Shown: piece by piece, positions 1 through 5,789 of the stretch
How positions within the stretch are numbered: the first letter of the stretch is position 1
Layout of the letters: each line of letters starts with the position of its first letter
Origin: Allobrachymonas sp.
GTDB taxonomy: Bacteria; Pseudomonadota; Gammaproteobacteria; Burkholderiales; Burkholderiaceae_C
Length of the DNA: 5,789 nt
Reading direction: 5' to 3'
Assembly (NCBI GenBank): GCA_017996515.1
Contig: JAGOGU010000094.1
Location: 1 to 5,789, forward strand
Position numbers and translations under genes: made by a program
The notes under the pieces: model-generated
The model's database searches: none
The model's input: only the letters and a program-made list of their open reading frames with translations
What the model was told of the DNA's origin: nothing

Positions 1-2
1 CC

Positions 3-1379
3 TATATCTATTCCCTCTGGTTGCTGTGTGGGGTGTGGTGGCTATGGTGCGCTTACGAGTCGCGTTGGGGCGGTGCGGCGTGGGTATCCAAAACGCACAC
101 CTTCATGAACGGTGTCGGCATAGGCTTGTTGCTGGTCGTCAGCGAGCGCTTGGGTATGTTTGCTTGGTCGGCAACACGCCTTGGTTCGGCCGATGTGTCC
201 GATGCGGGCACGGCAGCGTTGTTTCACTTCAATTTCTGGTCGATAAGCTCTTGCCTTTGGGTTCTGGCCTCTGGCCTGTGGCTGGTGTGGAATTGGGTGT
301 ATCAGCCTTGGCAGCGTCAGCAATTGGGGGCGGGTGAGAAGGCAGGGGCGCATGGCAGACCTTCTTCACAAGAGGATAACTACGGCCTTGTGTCGCCAGA
401 GCGCGCTTTGTGGCTGGTGCTGTATGGCGCGTGGGCTGTGCTGGCCTTTGTCATTCCCAACATGGGGGTGCTGGCCGTGCTGTTTACCGTTGCATGGGTA
501 ACGGGGCGGCGGCGCATGGTGGTGCTGGCGCTGTTGGTATTGCTGGCGCAACTTTCATCTTTTTACTACGCATTGCAATGGCCACTGCTGCACAAGGCAG
601 GGTTGTTGATGGTTATGGGCGGCCTTTTGGCGTTGGCGCTGGGGGCGTTACACCTGTGGGGCAGGCGGGCTGCTGCCGTGCACGCCTCGCAGTCGGCAGA
701 TACAGGTGCGTCTGCGAGCAGCCGCAGCATGGTCATGCAGCGTGCAGGGCTGGTTGTGGCCCTGCTGCTGGCGCTGGTGGTGACGCAATGGGATGTGATG
801 AAGAAAGAGCAGGTGCTGGCACAAGGCCAAAAAATCTATATGCCTTTGGCGCCGCGCGATCCTCGTTCACTCATGCAGGGTGACTACATGGCCTTGAACT
901 TTGACTTGCCCGCCAAGCTGGTGTACGGGGATGAAGAGGCTGCCGACGGCCGCGGCCAGAGCGGGCTTGATCCTATACAGGGCACTGCTTTGCTGGTAGC
1001 CAGCCTGGATGCGCAGGGCATTGCTACTCTGCAGCGCCGATACCGTTCGGGCGAAGCGCTGGCGGCCAACGAAGTGGTTATTCCGCTGAAATACATGAAA
1101 GGCGATTGGGTGGTGGTCACCAACGCCTATTTCTTCCCCGAAGGGCAGGGCCGCGTGTTCAGCAATGCCCGCTATGGCGAGTTTCGCGCACTGGGCAAAG
1201 GCAAGGTGTTGCTGGCCGGTTTGGCCGATGACAAACTGCAACGCATTGAACCCAGCCCAGATGCGTGGCGGGAGGATGACACGAGCACGCCTCAAGCGGA
1301 AGATACCGTTACCCCGCCTGATGGGGCGGGTGAAGGTGTGGCAGAGCCTGCTGTGCCACCTGCATCAGAAACCAGATAG
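3..1379 (+). CDS. DUF4401/GDYXXLXY-domain integral membrane protein, 5'-truncated
   Basis: The frame is open to the left edge (first full codon at 3, reading YIYSLW), so the apparent TTG start at 21 is internal and the gene begins outside the window; 458 residues are visible. The first ~265 residues hold about six or seven hydrophobic segments (visible residues ~1-17, 35-55, 75-100, 135-166, 170-190, 197-218, 247-263). The stretch around FYYAL (187-191) followed by LLHKAG resembles the end of DUF4401. After the last helix comes a soluble part with PRDPRSL (284-290), GDYMALNF (293-300) and YGEFR (391-395), the hallmarks of the GDYXXLXY family. That family is usually encoded beside DUF2157/DUF4401 proteins; here the two are one polypeptide. 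The last ~35 residues are an acidic, Pro/Thr-rich tail. Function is unknown for both domains. The GDYXXLXY part is probably periplasmic (inference). The stop is TAG at 1377. Confidence 0.85.
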   Translation, partial: YIYSLWLLCGVWWLWCAYESRWGGAAWVSKTHTFMNGVGIGLLLVVSERLGMFAWSATRLGSADVSDAGTAALFHFNFWSISSCLWVLASGLWLVWNWVYQPWQRQQLGAGEKAGAHGRPSSQEDNYGLVSPERALWLVLYGAWAVLAFVIPNMGVLAVLFTVAWVTGRRRMVVLALLVLLAQLSSFYYALQWPLLHKAGLLMVMGGLLALALGALHLWGRRAAAVHASQSADTGASASSRSMVMQRAGLVVALLLALVVTQWDVMKKEQVLAQGQKIYMPLAPRDPRSLMQGDYMALNFDLPAKLVYGDEEAADGRGQSGLDPIQGTALLVASLDAQGIATLQRRYRSGEALAANEVVIPLKYMKGDWVVVTNAYFFPEGQGRVFSNARYGEFRALGKGKVLLAGLADDKLQRIEPSPDAWREDDTSTPQAEDTVTPPDGAGEGVAEPAVPPASETR

Positions 1380-1443
1380 TGGAGATTGATTGCGGTCGTC
1401 AAGTGGCGAGCGCGCTGGGCGAGAAGTTGCATCTGTTTACGTT

Positions 1444-1465
1444 TTGCGCAAGGGGTTTTAACCCC
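1444..1465. repeat. Two abutting short palindromes (operator-like)
   Basis: TTGCGCAA at 1444-1451 is a perfect 8-nt palindrome. It is followed without a gap by GGGGTTTTAACCCC at 1452-1465, in which GGGGTT and AACCCC are inverted around TT. The pair lies about 65-85 nt upstream of the ATG at 1528. It could be a protein-binding site. The second palindrome could also form a 4-bp GGGG/CCCC stem with a 6-nt loop, but no T-run follows on the + strand, so it does not look like an intrinsic terminator for the gene ending at 1379. Confidence 0.4.
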
Positions 1466-1486
1466 GAAAGGCGCGCAGCATCGTTT
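1460..1486 (+). promoter_or_regulatory. Candidate ECF-type promoter upstream of the secreted-protein gene
   Basis: An AAC core (1460-1462, inside TTAACCCC) is followed after 19 nt by CGTTT (1482-1486). Many ECF promoters have an AAC-containing -35 and a CGT-type -10 at about this distance. Transcription would start near 1492, leaving a ~35-nt leader that contains the ribosome site at 1515-1520. Because an ECF sigma gene lies two genes into the same strand, autoregulation from this site is plausible. The motif is short and could occur by chance, so this is a proposal only. Confidence 0.25.
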
Positions 1487-1514
1487 CAGTGCTGGTATCT
1501 GTCAATCAGCCAAA

Positions 1515-1520
1515 AGGAGA
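1515..1520 (+). promoter_or_regulatory. Ribosome binding site deciding the start at 1528
   Basis: AGGAGA stands 7 nt before the ATG at 1528, an optimal Shine-Dalgarno placement. The same frame is open further upstream to a GTG/TTG-type start near 1489, but that would place this strong site inside the coding region and push the signal peptide inward. The start at 1528 is therefore preferred. Confidence 0.75.
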
Positions 1521-1527
1521 GAGGCTC

Positions 1528-2466
1528 ATGAAAACTGCTGTTCAACCCGCCAACCGATTCGTTGTCAGACGCCGCTTGGGGCTTGCCTTGTTGCCGATGT
1601 TGCTGGCCAGTGTGGCGCAAACGGCTTGCGCGCAACCCTCAAGGGCCGTTCCCGCTGTGCCTGCGCCGGTGGTTACACAAGTGCAGGGGCCGGTGGCGTG
1701 GGTGCGTATCATCAACCGTGAAAGTGGCCGCGAGTTGCCGGTTTATCGCCATCGGGGCGAGTATTGGATAGCGGGCCAGCCGGGTGCACGCTACGGTATT
1801 TCCATTATGGCGCGGCCCGATGCGGCGCAGAACCGTATGGAGCCCGTGTGGGGGCGGCCGCGCCGGATAGAGGCCGTGGTGTCGGTGGACGGCGTCAATG
1901 TCATCACGGGCCAAACGGCATCGGTGCGGCAAACGGGTTATGTGCTCACGGAAGGGCAGTGGTACTCGATCAACGGATGGCGTAAAAGCGATCAGGAAGT
2001 GGCGGCTTTCCATTTCACATCCCTGCCCAATGCCTATGCCTCGCGCACGGGGCGGCCAGACAATGTGGGGGTGATTGGCGTTGCGCTATACAATGAAAAA
2101 TACGAGCATCCCATCCCCATCCCCAGGCCCCAGATCGGCAGAGGCATGAATGAAAGTGCTGCGTCGAGCAAAAGCATGCAAAGGGCGCCAGCGGCAGAAG
2201 CGGCAGCCGATGCAAGTCCCATGCCCTATGAGGGCTCACGGTTGGGAACAGGGCATGGTGAGCGTGAGGGTTCGGCCGTTACACACACTACATTTGAGCG
2301 CCGAAGCAGCCGCCCGGAGCAAATCGTGATCATCCGCTACGACAGCTACGACAATCTGGTCGCCATGGGCATCATTCCGCAATACGACGGGCAAGCCGTG
2401 GTGCCGCCGCAGCCTTTTCCGGATACGGCCCCGCGTCGGTATGTGCCCGATCCGCCGGCTTGGTAA
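1528..2466 (+). CDS. Conserved secreted protein of unknown function
   Basis: This encodes 312 residues. The N-terminus is a signal peptide: basic n-region (VVRRR, 12-16), hydrophobic core (17-30) and a likely signal-peptidase I site after ACA (33-35), giving a mature start at QPS. A cysteine sits at 34 but QTAC is not a normal lipobox. The RRRLG run faintly recalls a Tat motif, though Sec export is more likely. Residues ~55-190 look like a compact beta-rich domain, with VSVDGVNVITGQTA (118-131), GWRKSDQEVAAFHF (150-163) and RTGRPDNVGVIGVALY (173-188). I recall similar sequences in uncharacterised proteobacterial proteins but know no assigned function. Residues ~192-255 are low-complexity and probably disordered. 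A short conserved-looking tail (EQIVIIRYDSYDNL, 264-277) and a Pro-rich end follow. The sigma-factor gene starts 42 nt downstream, so the protein may be a target or partner of that regulator (inference). Confidence 0.85.
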   Translation: MKTAVQPANRFVVRRRLGLALLPMLLASVAQTACAQPSRAVPAVPAPVVTQVQGPVAWVRIINRESGRELPVYRHRGEYWIAGQPGARYGISIMARPDAAQNRMEPVWGRPRRIEAVVSVDGVNVITGQTASVRQTGYVLTEGQWYSINGWRKSDQEVAAFHFTSLPNAYASRTGRPDNVGVIGVALYNEKYEHPIPIPRPQIGRGMNESAASSKSMQRAPAAEAAADASPMPYEGSRLGTGHGEREGSAVTHTTFERRSSRPEQIVIIRYDSYDNLVAMGIIPQYDGQAVVPPQPFPDTAPRRYVPDPPAW

Positions 2467-2496
2467 AAAGCAGAAAGCGAACAGGGCGCTGGGCGG

Positions 2497-2502
2497 CATA
2501 AT
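2497..2502 (+). promoter_or_regulatory. Candidate -10 element for a leaderless sigma-factor transcript
   Basis: CATAAT (five of six matches to TATAAT) ends 6 nt before the ATG at 2509, so initiation at the usual distance would fall on or next to the start codon. No Shine-Dalgarno sequence precedes that ATG; only GGGCGG is near. No convincing -35 is visible at the normal spacing. Translation could instead depend on read-through from the gene ending at 2466. Confidence 0.3.
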
Positions 2503-2508
2503 GCCTGC

Positions 2509-3081
2509 ATGCAAACCGCCGCCCGCCCTGATGAGGAACTGATGCAAGCCTATGCACAAGGCGAGGTGGCTGCGTTTGCCGCCCTGTACGATCGGCACGC
2601 CCAGCGCTTGTGGCGCTATCTGTACCGTCATGTAGGCAATAGCGCCTTAGCCGACGATCTGCTGCAAGACGTTTGGCTGGCCGTGGTGGGGCAGGCTGCG
2701 CGTTACGAGGTGCGCGCGCGCTTTACCACTTGGCTGTTTACCTTGGCGCACAACCGCATGGTGGATCACTGCCGCACGCACAAGGCACATGCCAGCTTGG
2801 ATGAGCCAGACGACGAGGGCCAGGTTTGGGCCGAAAACCTGTGCGCCCCCTCGGGCTATGGGCCGGTGCGCCAGATCGAATCGCGCGAGCAGGCGCAGCG
2901 CTTGCTGGCTGCGCTGGACGCTTTGCCCTTGCCCCAGCGCGAGGCTTTTGTGCTGCAGGCGGAAACGGGCATGAGCGTGGCCGACATCGCCGAGGTAACG
3001 GGCGTGGGCCTGGAAACCGCCAAAAGCCGCTTGCGCTACGCCCGAGCCGCTTTGCGCCGACAGCTGGAGGACATGGCATGA
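2509..3081 (+). CDS. ECF-type (group 4) sigma-70 family RNA polymerase sigma factor
   Basis: The 190-residue product has the normal length and layout of an ECF sigma factor, which directs core RNA polymerase to a small regulon. Region sigma-2 spans ~23-90 and includes ALADDLLQDVWLAVV (46-60; core-binding helix) and FTTWLFTLAHNRMVDHCR (72-89; -10 recognition and melting). A variable linker (91-127) follows, then sigma-4 (~128-186) with LPLPQREAFVLQ (139-150) and the helix-turn-helix MSVADIAEVTGVGLETAKSRL (155-175) that reads the -35. There is no sigma-3 and no C-terminal extension. The ATG at 2509 lacks a Shine-Dalgarno site. An ATG at 2501 is in another frame. The stop TGA (3079) overlaps the ATG of the next gene, typical of translationally coupled sigma/anti-sigma pairs. 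I cannot assign it to a numbered ECF group by eye. Confidence 0.95.
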   Translation: MQTAARPDEELMQAYAQGEVAAFAALYDRHAQRLWRYLYRHVGNSALADDLLQDVWLAVVGQAARYEVRARFTTWLFTLAHNRMVDHCRTHKAHASLDEPDDEGQVWAENLCAPSGYGPVRQIESREQAQRLLAALDALPLPQREAFVLQAETGMSVADIAEVTGVGLETAKSRLRYARAALRRQLEDMA

Positions 3082-4397
3082 CGACGCACGACCTGCAGCG
3101 CCAAAACCCCGAGCGGGAGCATGACGGCCCGCTCGCCGACGATTTGGTGCAGCTGTACCAGCAGGCGGTGGGGCTGGAAGATGCCCGACCGAGCGAGCAG
3201 CTGCGCGCAACGGTGTTGGCTGCCGCATTGCAAAAGGCGCAGCCAGTGCAGCGCGCCGGTGAATCAGCATCTGCGGGTGTTGCGCCCAGCGCCACGGTGC
3301 CTGTGCAGCGCCCGGCTGCCAATGACGCCCGCTGGAAGCTGCGCGCCTTGGGCAGCTTGGCGGTGTTGGGGCTGGTTGGGTTGTTGGCATCGCAGTTTTT
3401 GCCGCATACCGCCGGGCATGAAGAGTTGGCACGAACCATGCCGCTTGCGCCTTATCAGCAACGGGCCGAGACAGAGCAGGCTCAGCAGCCCAAGTCTGCG
3501 GAGCCATCGGTGCCCCAAGCGGCAAGCACCCTGCAAGCGGAAAAGGCCGAGGCTGCGGCTGCGGTTGAACAGCCAGCGCAAAGTCCTGCTCCCGCTATGC
3601 CGTCGCATCCGTCAGCAAAGCCAGACCAGCCCAAAAAGTCGCCAACGCTGCCGCCAACTACGCGGCAGAACACACCACAGAGCACGCCGCAAGCCAAAGC
3701 GGCACCGCAAGAGCCATCCAAGGTGCAACAAGCAGAGCTGCAACCCGTGCAGCAAGCCCCGCAACAACAGACGTCGCCAGCAGGGCGGGCAGAGGCGCCT
3801 GTTTTCTCCGCGCCTTCGCCTGAATCAGCAGCTGTCCATTCTGCACCGCAGCCCAGCGTGGTCGCCGTTCCTGGGGCACGCGCCCGCAGCCAGTCGTTTG
3901 CGGTGGGCGCGGCCGCGCATGAGGGGGCGCCTTTCCCGGCGGATGCGGGGCAGCCTTCCGAACCGATGGTACGGCGGCAGGCGGCGCCAGCGCCAGCCGT
4001 GCAAGTTTCGCCCATGGCCGAAGCGGATGCCGCACCGCAGGCGATGCCGGGCAAGTCTTTAGCGCCAATGGCAGAGTGGGCCGAAGCGCCAGCCACGCGC
4101 CAACCCATGGCGCCAGCCCTGTCTGCACAAGACGCAGCGGGCTTGTTGGCCGCAGCCAGCCGTGGCGATGTGCCGAGCGTGCGGCGGGCGTTGCAAGCCG
4201 GGGTGCCAGTCAATAGCCGAGACGCTGCCGGTCGCACGGCGCTGATGCGCGCAGCGGCCAACGGGCATGTCGATACCGTGCGCTATTTGCTGCGCCACCA
4301 GGCCAATCGGGCATTGACCGACCATTCCGGACGCAGTGCGGCAGACCATGCCCGCCTTGCCGGGCATGAAAATGTTGTGCGAGAGATATTGAGGTAA
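3078..4397 (+). CDS. Single-pass membrane protein, putative anti-sigma factor with C-terminal ankyrin repeats
   Basis: This encodes 439 residues. The frame is open upstream to 2826, inside the sigma gene, but the ATG at 3078 gives the ATGA overlap (3078-3081) expected of a coupled partner. The cytoplasmic N-terminus (1-86) includes DDLVQLYQQAVGLEDARPSE (21-40) and LRATVLAAALQKA (42-54), resembling the short helical regions of anti-sigma-like proteins encoded after ECF genes. It has no cysteine, so it is not a zinc-binding HxxxCxxC anti-sigma. One membrane helix lies at ~88-108, flanked by R85, K87 and R89 on the N side, so the rest should be periplasmic. Residues ~125-350 are Pro/Gln/Ala-rich and probably disordered. 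The C-terminus has ankyrin repeats: a divergent one (~352-379), a canonical one (384-411, with GRTALMRAAANGHVDTVRYLL) and a final one (417-439) ending at the stop. Sigma binding is inferred from gene order and architecture, not from a recognised Pfam anti-sigma domain. Confidence 0.85.
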   Translation: MTTHDLQRQNPEREHDGPLADDLVQLYQQAVGLEDARPSEQLRATVLAAALQKAQPVQRAGESASAGVAPSATVPVQRPAANDARWKLRALGSLAVLGLVGLLASQFLPHTAGHEELARTMPLAPYQQRAETEQAQQPKSAEPSVPQAASTLQAEKAEAAAAVEQPAQSPAPAMPSHPSAKPDQPKKSPTLPPTTRQNTPQSTPQAKAAPQEPSKVQQAELQPVQQAPQQQTSPAGRAEAPVFSAPSPESAAVHSAPQPSVVAVPGARARSQSFAVGAAAHEGAPFPADAGQPSEPMVRRQAAPAPAVQVSPMAEADAAPQAMPGKSLAPMAEWAEAPATRQPMAPALSAQDAAGLLAAASRGDVPSVRRALQAGVPVNSRDAAGRTALMRAAANGHVDTVRYLLRHQANRALTDHSGRSAADHARLAGHENVVREILR

Positions 4398-4464
4398 ACC
4401 CTAAAATCGCGCCGTTGCGGGACAGATATCATCCAGTTGGAGAAAAAAGCCCAAAAAATCGCTT

Positions 4465-4470
4465 GATAAT
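4465..4470 (+). promoter_or_regulatory. Possible -10 box in the gap before the mutase gene
   Basis: GATAAT (five of six to TATAAT) lies 71 nt upstream of the mutase ATG. No good -35 stands at 16-18 nt; the nearest TTG-type hexamer, TTGGAG at 4437-4442, is 22 nt away. The rest of the 144-nt gap (4398-4541) holds A-rich runs and an 8-nt palindrome CCATATGG (4491-4498). I see no stem with a following T-run that would end the ankyrin-gene transcript, so read-through into the mutase cannot be excluded. Confidence 0.25.
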
Positions 4471-4528
4471 GATTCGTTGGGCAGCTCAAGCCATATGGGC
4501 CGTATCAATCAGCTAATTGCCGCTGTTT

Positions 4529-4534
4529 AAAGGA
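4529..4534 (+). promoter_or_regulatory. Ribosome binding site of the mutase gene
   Basis: AAAGGA ends 7 nt before the ATG at 4542. It supports that start over the out-of-frame ATG-like starts nearby. Confidence 0.6.
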
Positions 4535-4541
4535 TCGTTTC

Positions 4542-5789
4542 ATGACATCACCTGCATCGTCTCCCGCCTTTCCGTTTGCTTCCAGCAGCTTGGACGATTG
4601 GGCAAAGGCCGCCGCCAAATCCGCACCTGGTGGCGACATCCAGGCGCTGAACTGGATCACGCCGGACGGCATTACCGTCAAGCCGCTGTACACGGCGGCA
4701 GATACCGCCAATCTGCCTTACGCCAACACCCTGCCAGGGTTTGAGCCTTTTGTGCGCGGGCCGCAAGCCACCATGTATGCGGGCCGGCCGTGGACGATTC
4801 GCCAGTACGCGGGATTTTCTACCGCAGAAGAATCCAACGCCTTTTATCGCAAGGCGCTGGCCGCGGGCGGGCAGGGCGTGAGCGTGGCGTTTGACCTGGC
4901 CACGCACCGCGGCTACGACAGCGACCATCCGCGCGTGACGGGCGATGTGGGCAAGGCCGGCGTGGCCATCGATAGCGTGGAAGACATGAAGATTCTGTTC
5001 GACGGCATTCCGCTGGACAAGGTGAGCGTGTCCATGACCATGAACGGCGCCGTGCTGCCCATTCTGGCGGGCTACATCGTGGCGGCTGAAGAGCAGGGCG
5101 TAAGCCAGGAGCAACTGGCGGGCACCATTCAGAACGATATTCTGAAAGAGTTCATGGTGCGCAACACCTATATCTACCCGCCCAAGCCGAGCATGCGCAT
5201 CATCGGCGACATCATCGAGTACACGGCGCAAAACATGCCCAAGTTCAACTCGATTTCGATTTCGGGCTACCACATCCAGGAAGCCGGAGCCAACCAGTCG
5301 CTGGAGCTGGCCTTTACGCTGGCCGACGGTAAAGAGTATGTCAAAACTGCCTTGGCCAAAGGCATGGATGTGGACGCTTTTGCGGGTCGCCTGTCCTTCT
5401 TCTGGGCTATTGGCATGAACTTCTATCTGGAAATTGCCAAGATGCGCGCCGCCCGTCTGCTGTGGTGCCGCATCATGAAAGAGTTCAACCCCAAGAACCC
5501 CAAGAGCCTGATGCTGCGCACCCACTGCCAAACCAGCGGCTGGAGCCTGACCGAACAAGATCCCTACAACAACGTGGTGCGTACCACCATCGAGGCCATG
5601 GCGGCCGTGTTTGGCGGCACACAAAGCCTGCACACCAACAGTCTGGATGAAGCCATTGCGTTGCCGACCGAGTTTTCGGCCCGCATCGCGCGCAACACCC
5701 AGCTCATCATCCAGGAAGAAACACACATCACCAACGTGGTCGATCCATGGGCGAGCAGCTACATGATGGAAAAACTCACGCAAGACATG
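4542..5789 (+). CDS. scpA: Methylmalonyl-CoA mutase large (catalytic) subunit, 3'-truncated
   Basis: The enzyme interconverts (R)-methylmalonyl-CoA and succinyl-CoA using adenosylcobalamin, in cytosolic propionyl-CoA metabolism. The window holds 416 codons of a protein usually ~710-730 long: the N-terminal extension and most of the substrate-binding TIM barrel. The C-terminal B12-binding domain (DxHxxG) lies beyond the edge. From the ATG at 4542 the numbering matches the Propionibacterium shermanii enzyme: R82, T85, R87 and Y89 (in [14 protein letters not shown]), T195, Q197 and R207 (in [15 protein letters not shown]), and Y243-H244 (GYHIQEAGA), known substrate or radical-control residues. 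Position 81, Phe in P. shermanii, is Gly here, as I recall for many proteobacterial homologues. THRGYDSD (121-128), [14 protein letters not shown] (164-177) and [10 protein letters not shown] (362-371) are further family signatures. The gene is intact as far as it is visible. Partner genes usual for this pathway would be expected downstream, outside the window. Confidence 0.97.
   Translation, partial: MTSPASSPAFPFASSSLDDWAKAAAKSAPGGDIQALNWITPDGITVKPLYTAADTANLPYANTLPGFEPFVRGPQATMYAGRPWTIRQYAGFSTAEESNAFYRKALAAGGQGVSVAFDLATHRGYDSDHPRVTGDVGKAGVAIDSVEDMKILFDGIPLDKVSVSMTMNGAVLPILAGYIVAAEEQGVSQEQLAGTIQNDILKEFMVRNTYIYPPKPSMRIIGDIIEYTAQNMPKFNSISISGYHIQEAGANQSLELAFTLADGKEYVKTALAKGMDVDAFAGRLSFFWAIGMNFYLEIAKMRAARLLWCRIMKEFNPKNPKSLMLRTHCQTSGWSLTEQDPYNNVVRTTIEAMAAVFGGTQSLHTNSLDEAIALPTEFSARIARNTQLIIQEETHITNVVDPWASSYMMEKLTQDM

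Noticed and set aside
1452..1465. GGGGTTTTAACCCC as a terminator for the upstream membrane-protein gene
   Set aside because: The stem is only 4-6 bp and no T-run follows on the + strand.
1386..1721. 111-codon frame spanning the gap before the secreted protein
   Set aside because: It runs out of frame into the signal-peptide gene, has no recognisable content, and conflicts with the well-supported start at 1528.
2826..3077. 84-codon upstream extension of the ankyrin protein's frame
   Set aside because: It lies wholly inside the sigma-4 coding region in another frame. The ATG at 3078 with ATGA overlap is the natural start.
3121..4062. + strand frame of 313 codons rich in Arg, Cys, Ser and Pro
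   Set aside because: It is a frame-shifted reading of the linker region with implausible composition and no ribosome site of its own.
3482..4261. Minus-strand frame of 259 codons (Cys/Ala/Gly-rich)
   Set aside because: It is antisense to the Pro/Gln/Ala-rich linker, where codon bias removes stops. It has no domain and a composition unlike a real protein.
4465..4483. GATAATGAT resembling the first half of a Fur box
   Set aside because: Only the first nine positions match the 19-bp consensus; the second half (TCGTTGGGC) does not, and no iron-related gene follows.
4548..5783. Minus-strand open frame of 411 codons opposite the mutase gene
   Set aside because: It is the antisense shadow of a strongly conserved coding sequence in high-GC DNA. 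Its translation is His/Gly/Arg-rich with no recognisable domain, while the + strand matches methylmalonyl-CoA mutase throughout.
1..5789. CRISPR arrays, tRNA/rRNA genes, insertion sequences or phage attachment sites
   Set aside because: I saw no regularly spaced repeats, RNA-gene signatures, transposase motifs or terminal inverted repeats on either strand.

Overview
The window is high-GC DNA, coded entirely on the + strand. It most likely comes from the chromosome of a betaproteobacterium, probably order Burkholderiales. The basis is the family content: a DUF4401/GDYXXLXY membrane protein, an ECF sigma factor followed by an ankyrin-tailed membrane protein, and a B12-dependent methylmalonyl-CoA mutase of proteobacterial type. 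I cannot name genus or species from sequence alone.

Layout: (1) 3-1379 is the 3' part of a polytopic inner-membrane protein, the end of a DUF4401 region joined to a GDYXXLXY domain; its start lies outside the window. (2) 1380-1527 is a 148-nt gap with two abutting palindromes and a possible ECF-type promoter. (3) 1528-2466 encodes a signal-peptide-bearing conserved protein of unknown function. (4) 2509-3081 encodes an ECF (group 4) sigma-70 factor. (5) 3078-4397 overlaps it by ATGA and encodes a single-pass membrane protein. It has an anti-sigma-like cytoplasmic N-terminus without cysteines, a Pro/Gln/Ala-rich linker of about 225 residues and C-terminal ankyrin repeats predicted to be periplasmic. 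(6) 4398-4541 is a 144-nt gap with weak promoter-like sequence. (7) 4542-5789 is the first 416 codons of the large (catalytic) subunit of methylmalonyl-CoA mutase, cut by the window end.

The interesting part is the module at 1528-4397: secreted protein, ECF sigma factor, ankyrin-tailed putative anti-sigma. The close spacing (42 nt, then a 4-nt overlap) suggests co-expression. The simplest model is a trans-envelope signalling unit in which the periplasmic ankyrin tail senses or binds a partner, possibly the secreted protein, and controls release of the sigma factor. That model is inference; the sequence directly shows gene order, domains and topology signals. The flanking membrane-protein and mutase genes look unrelated to it.
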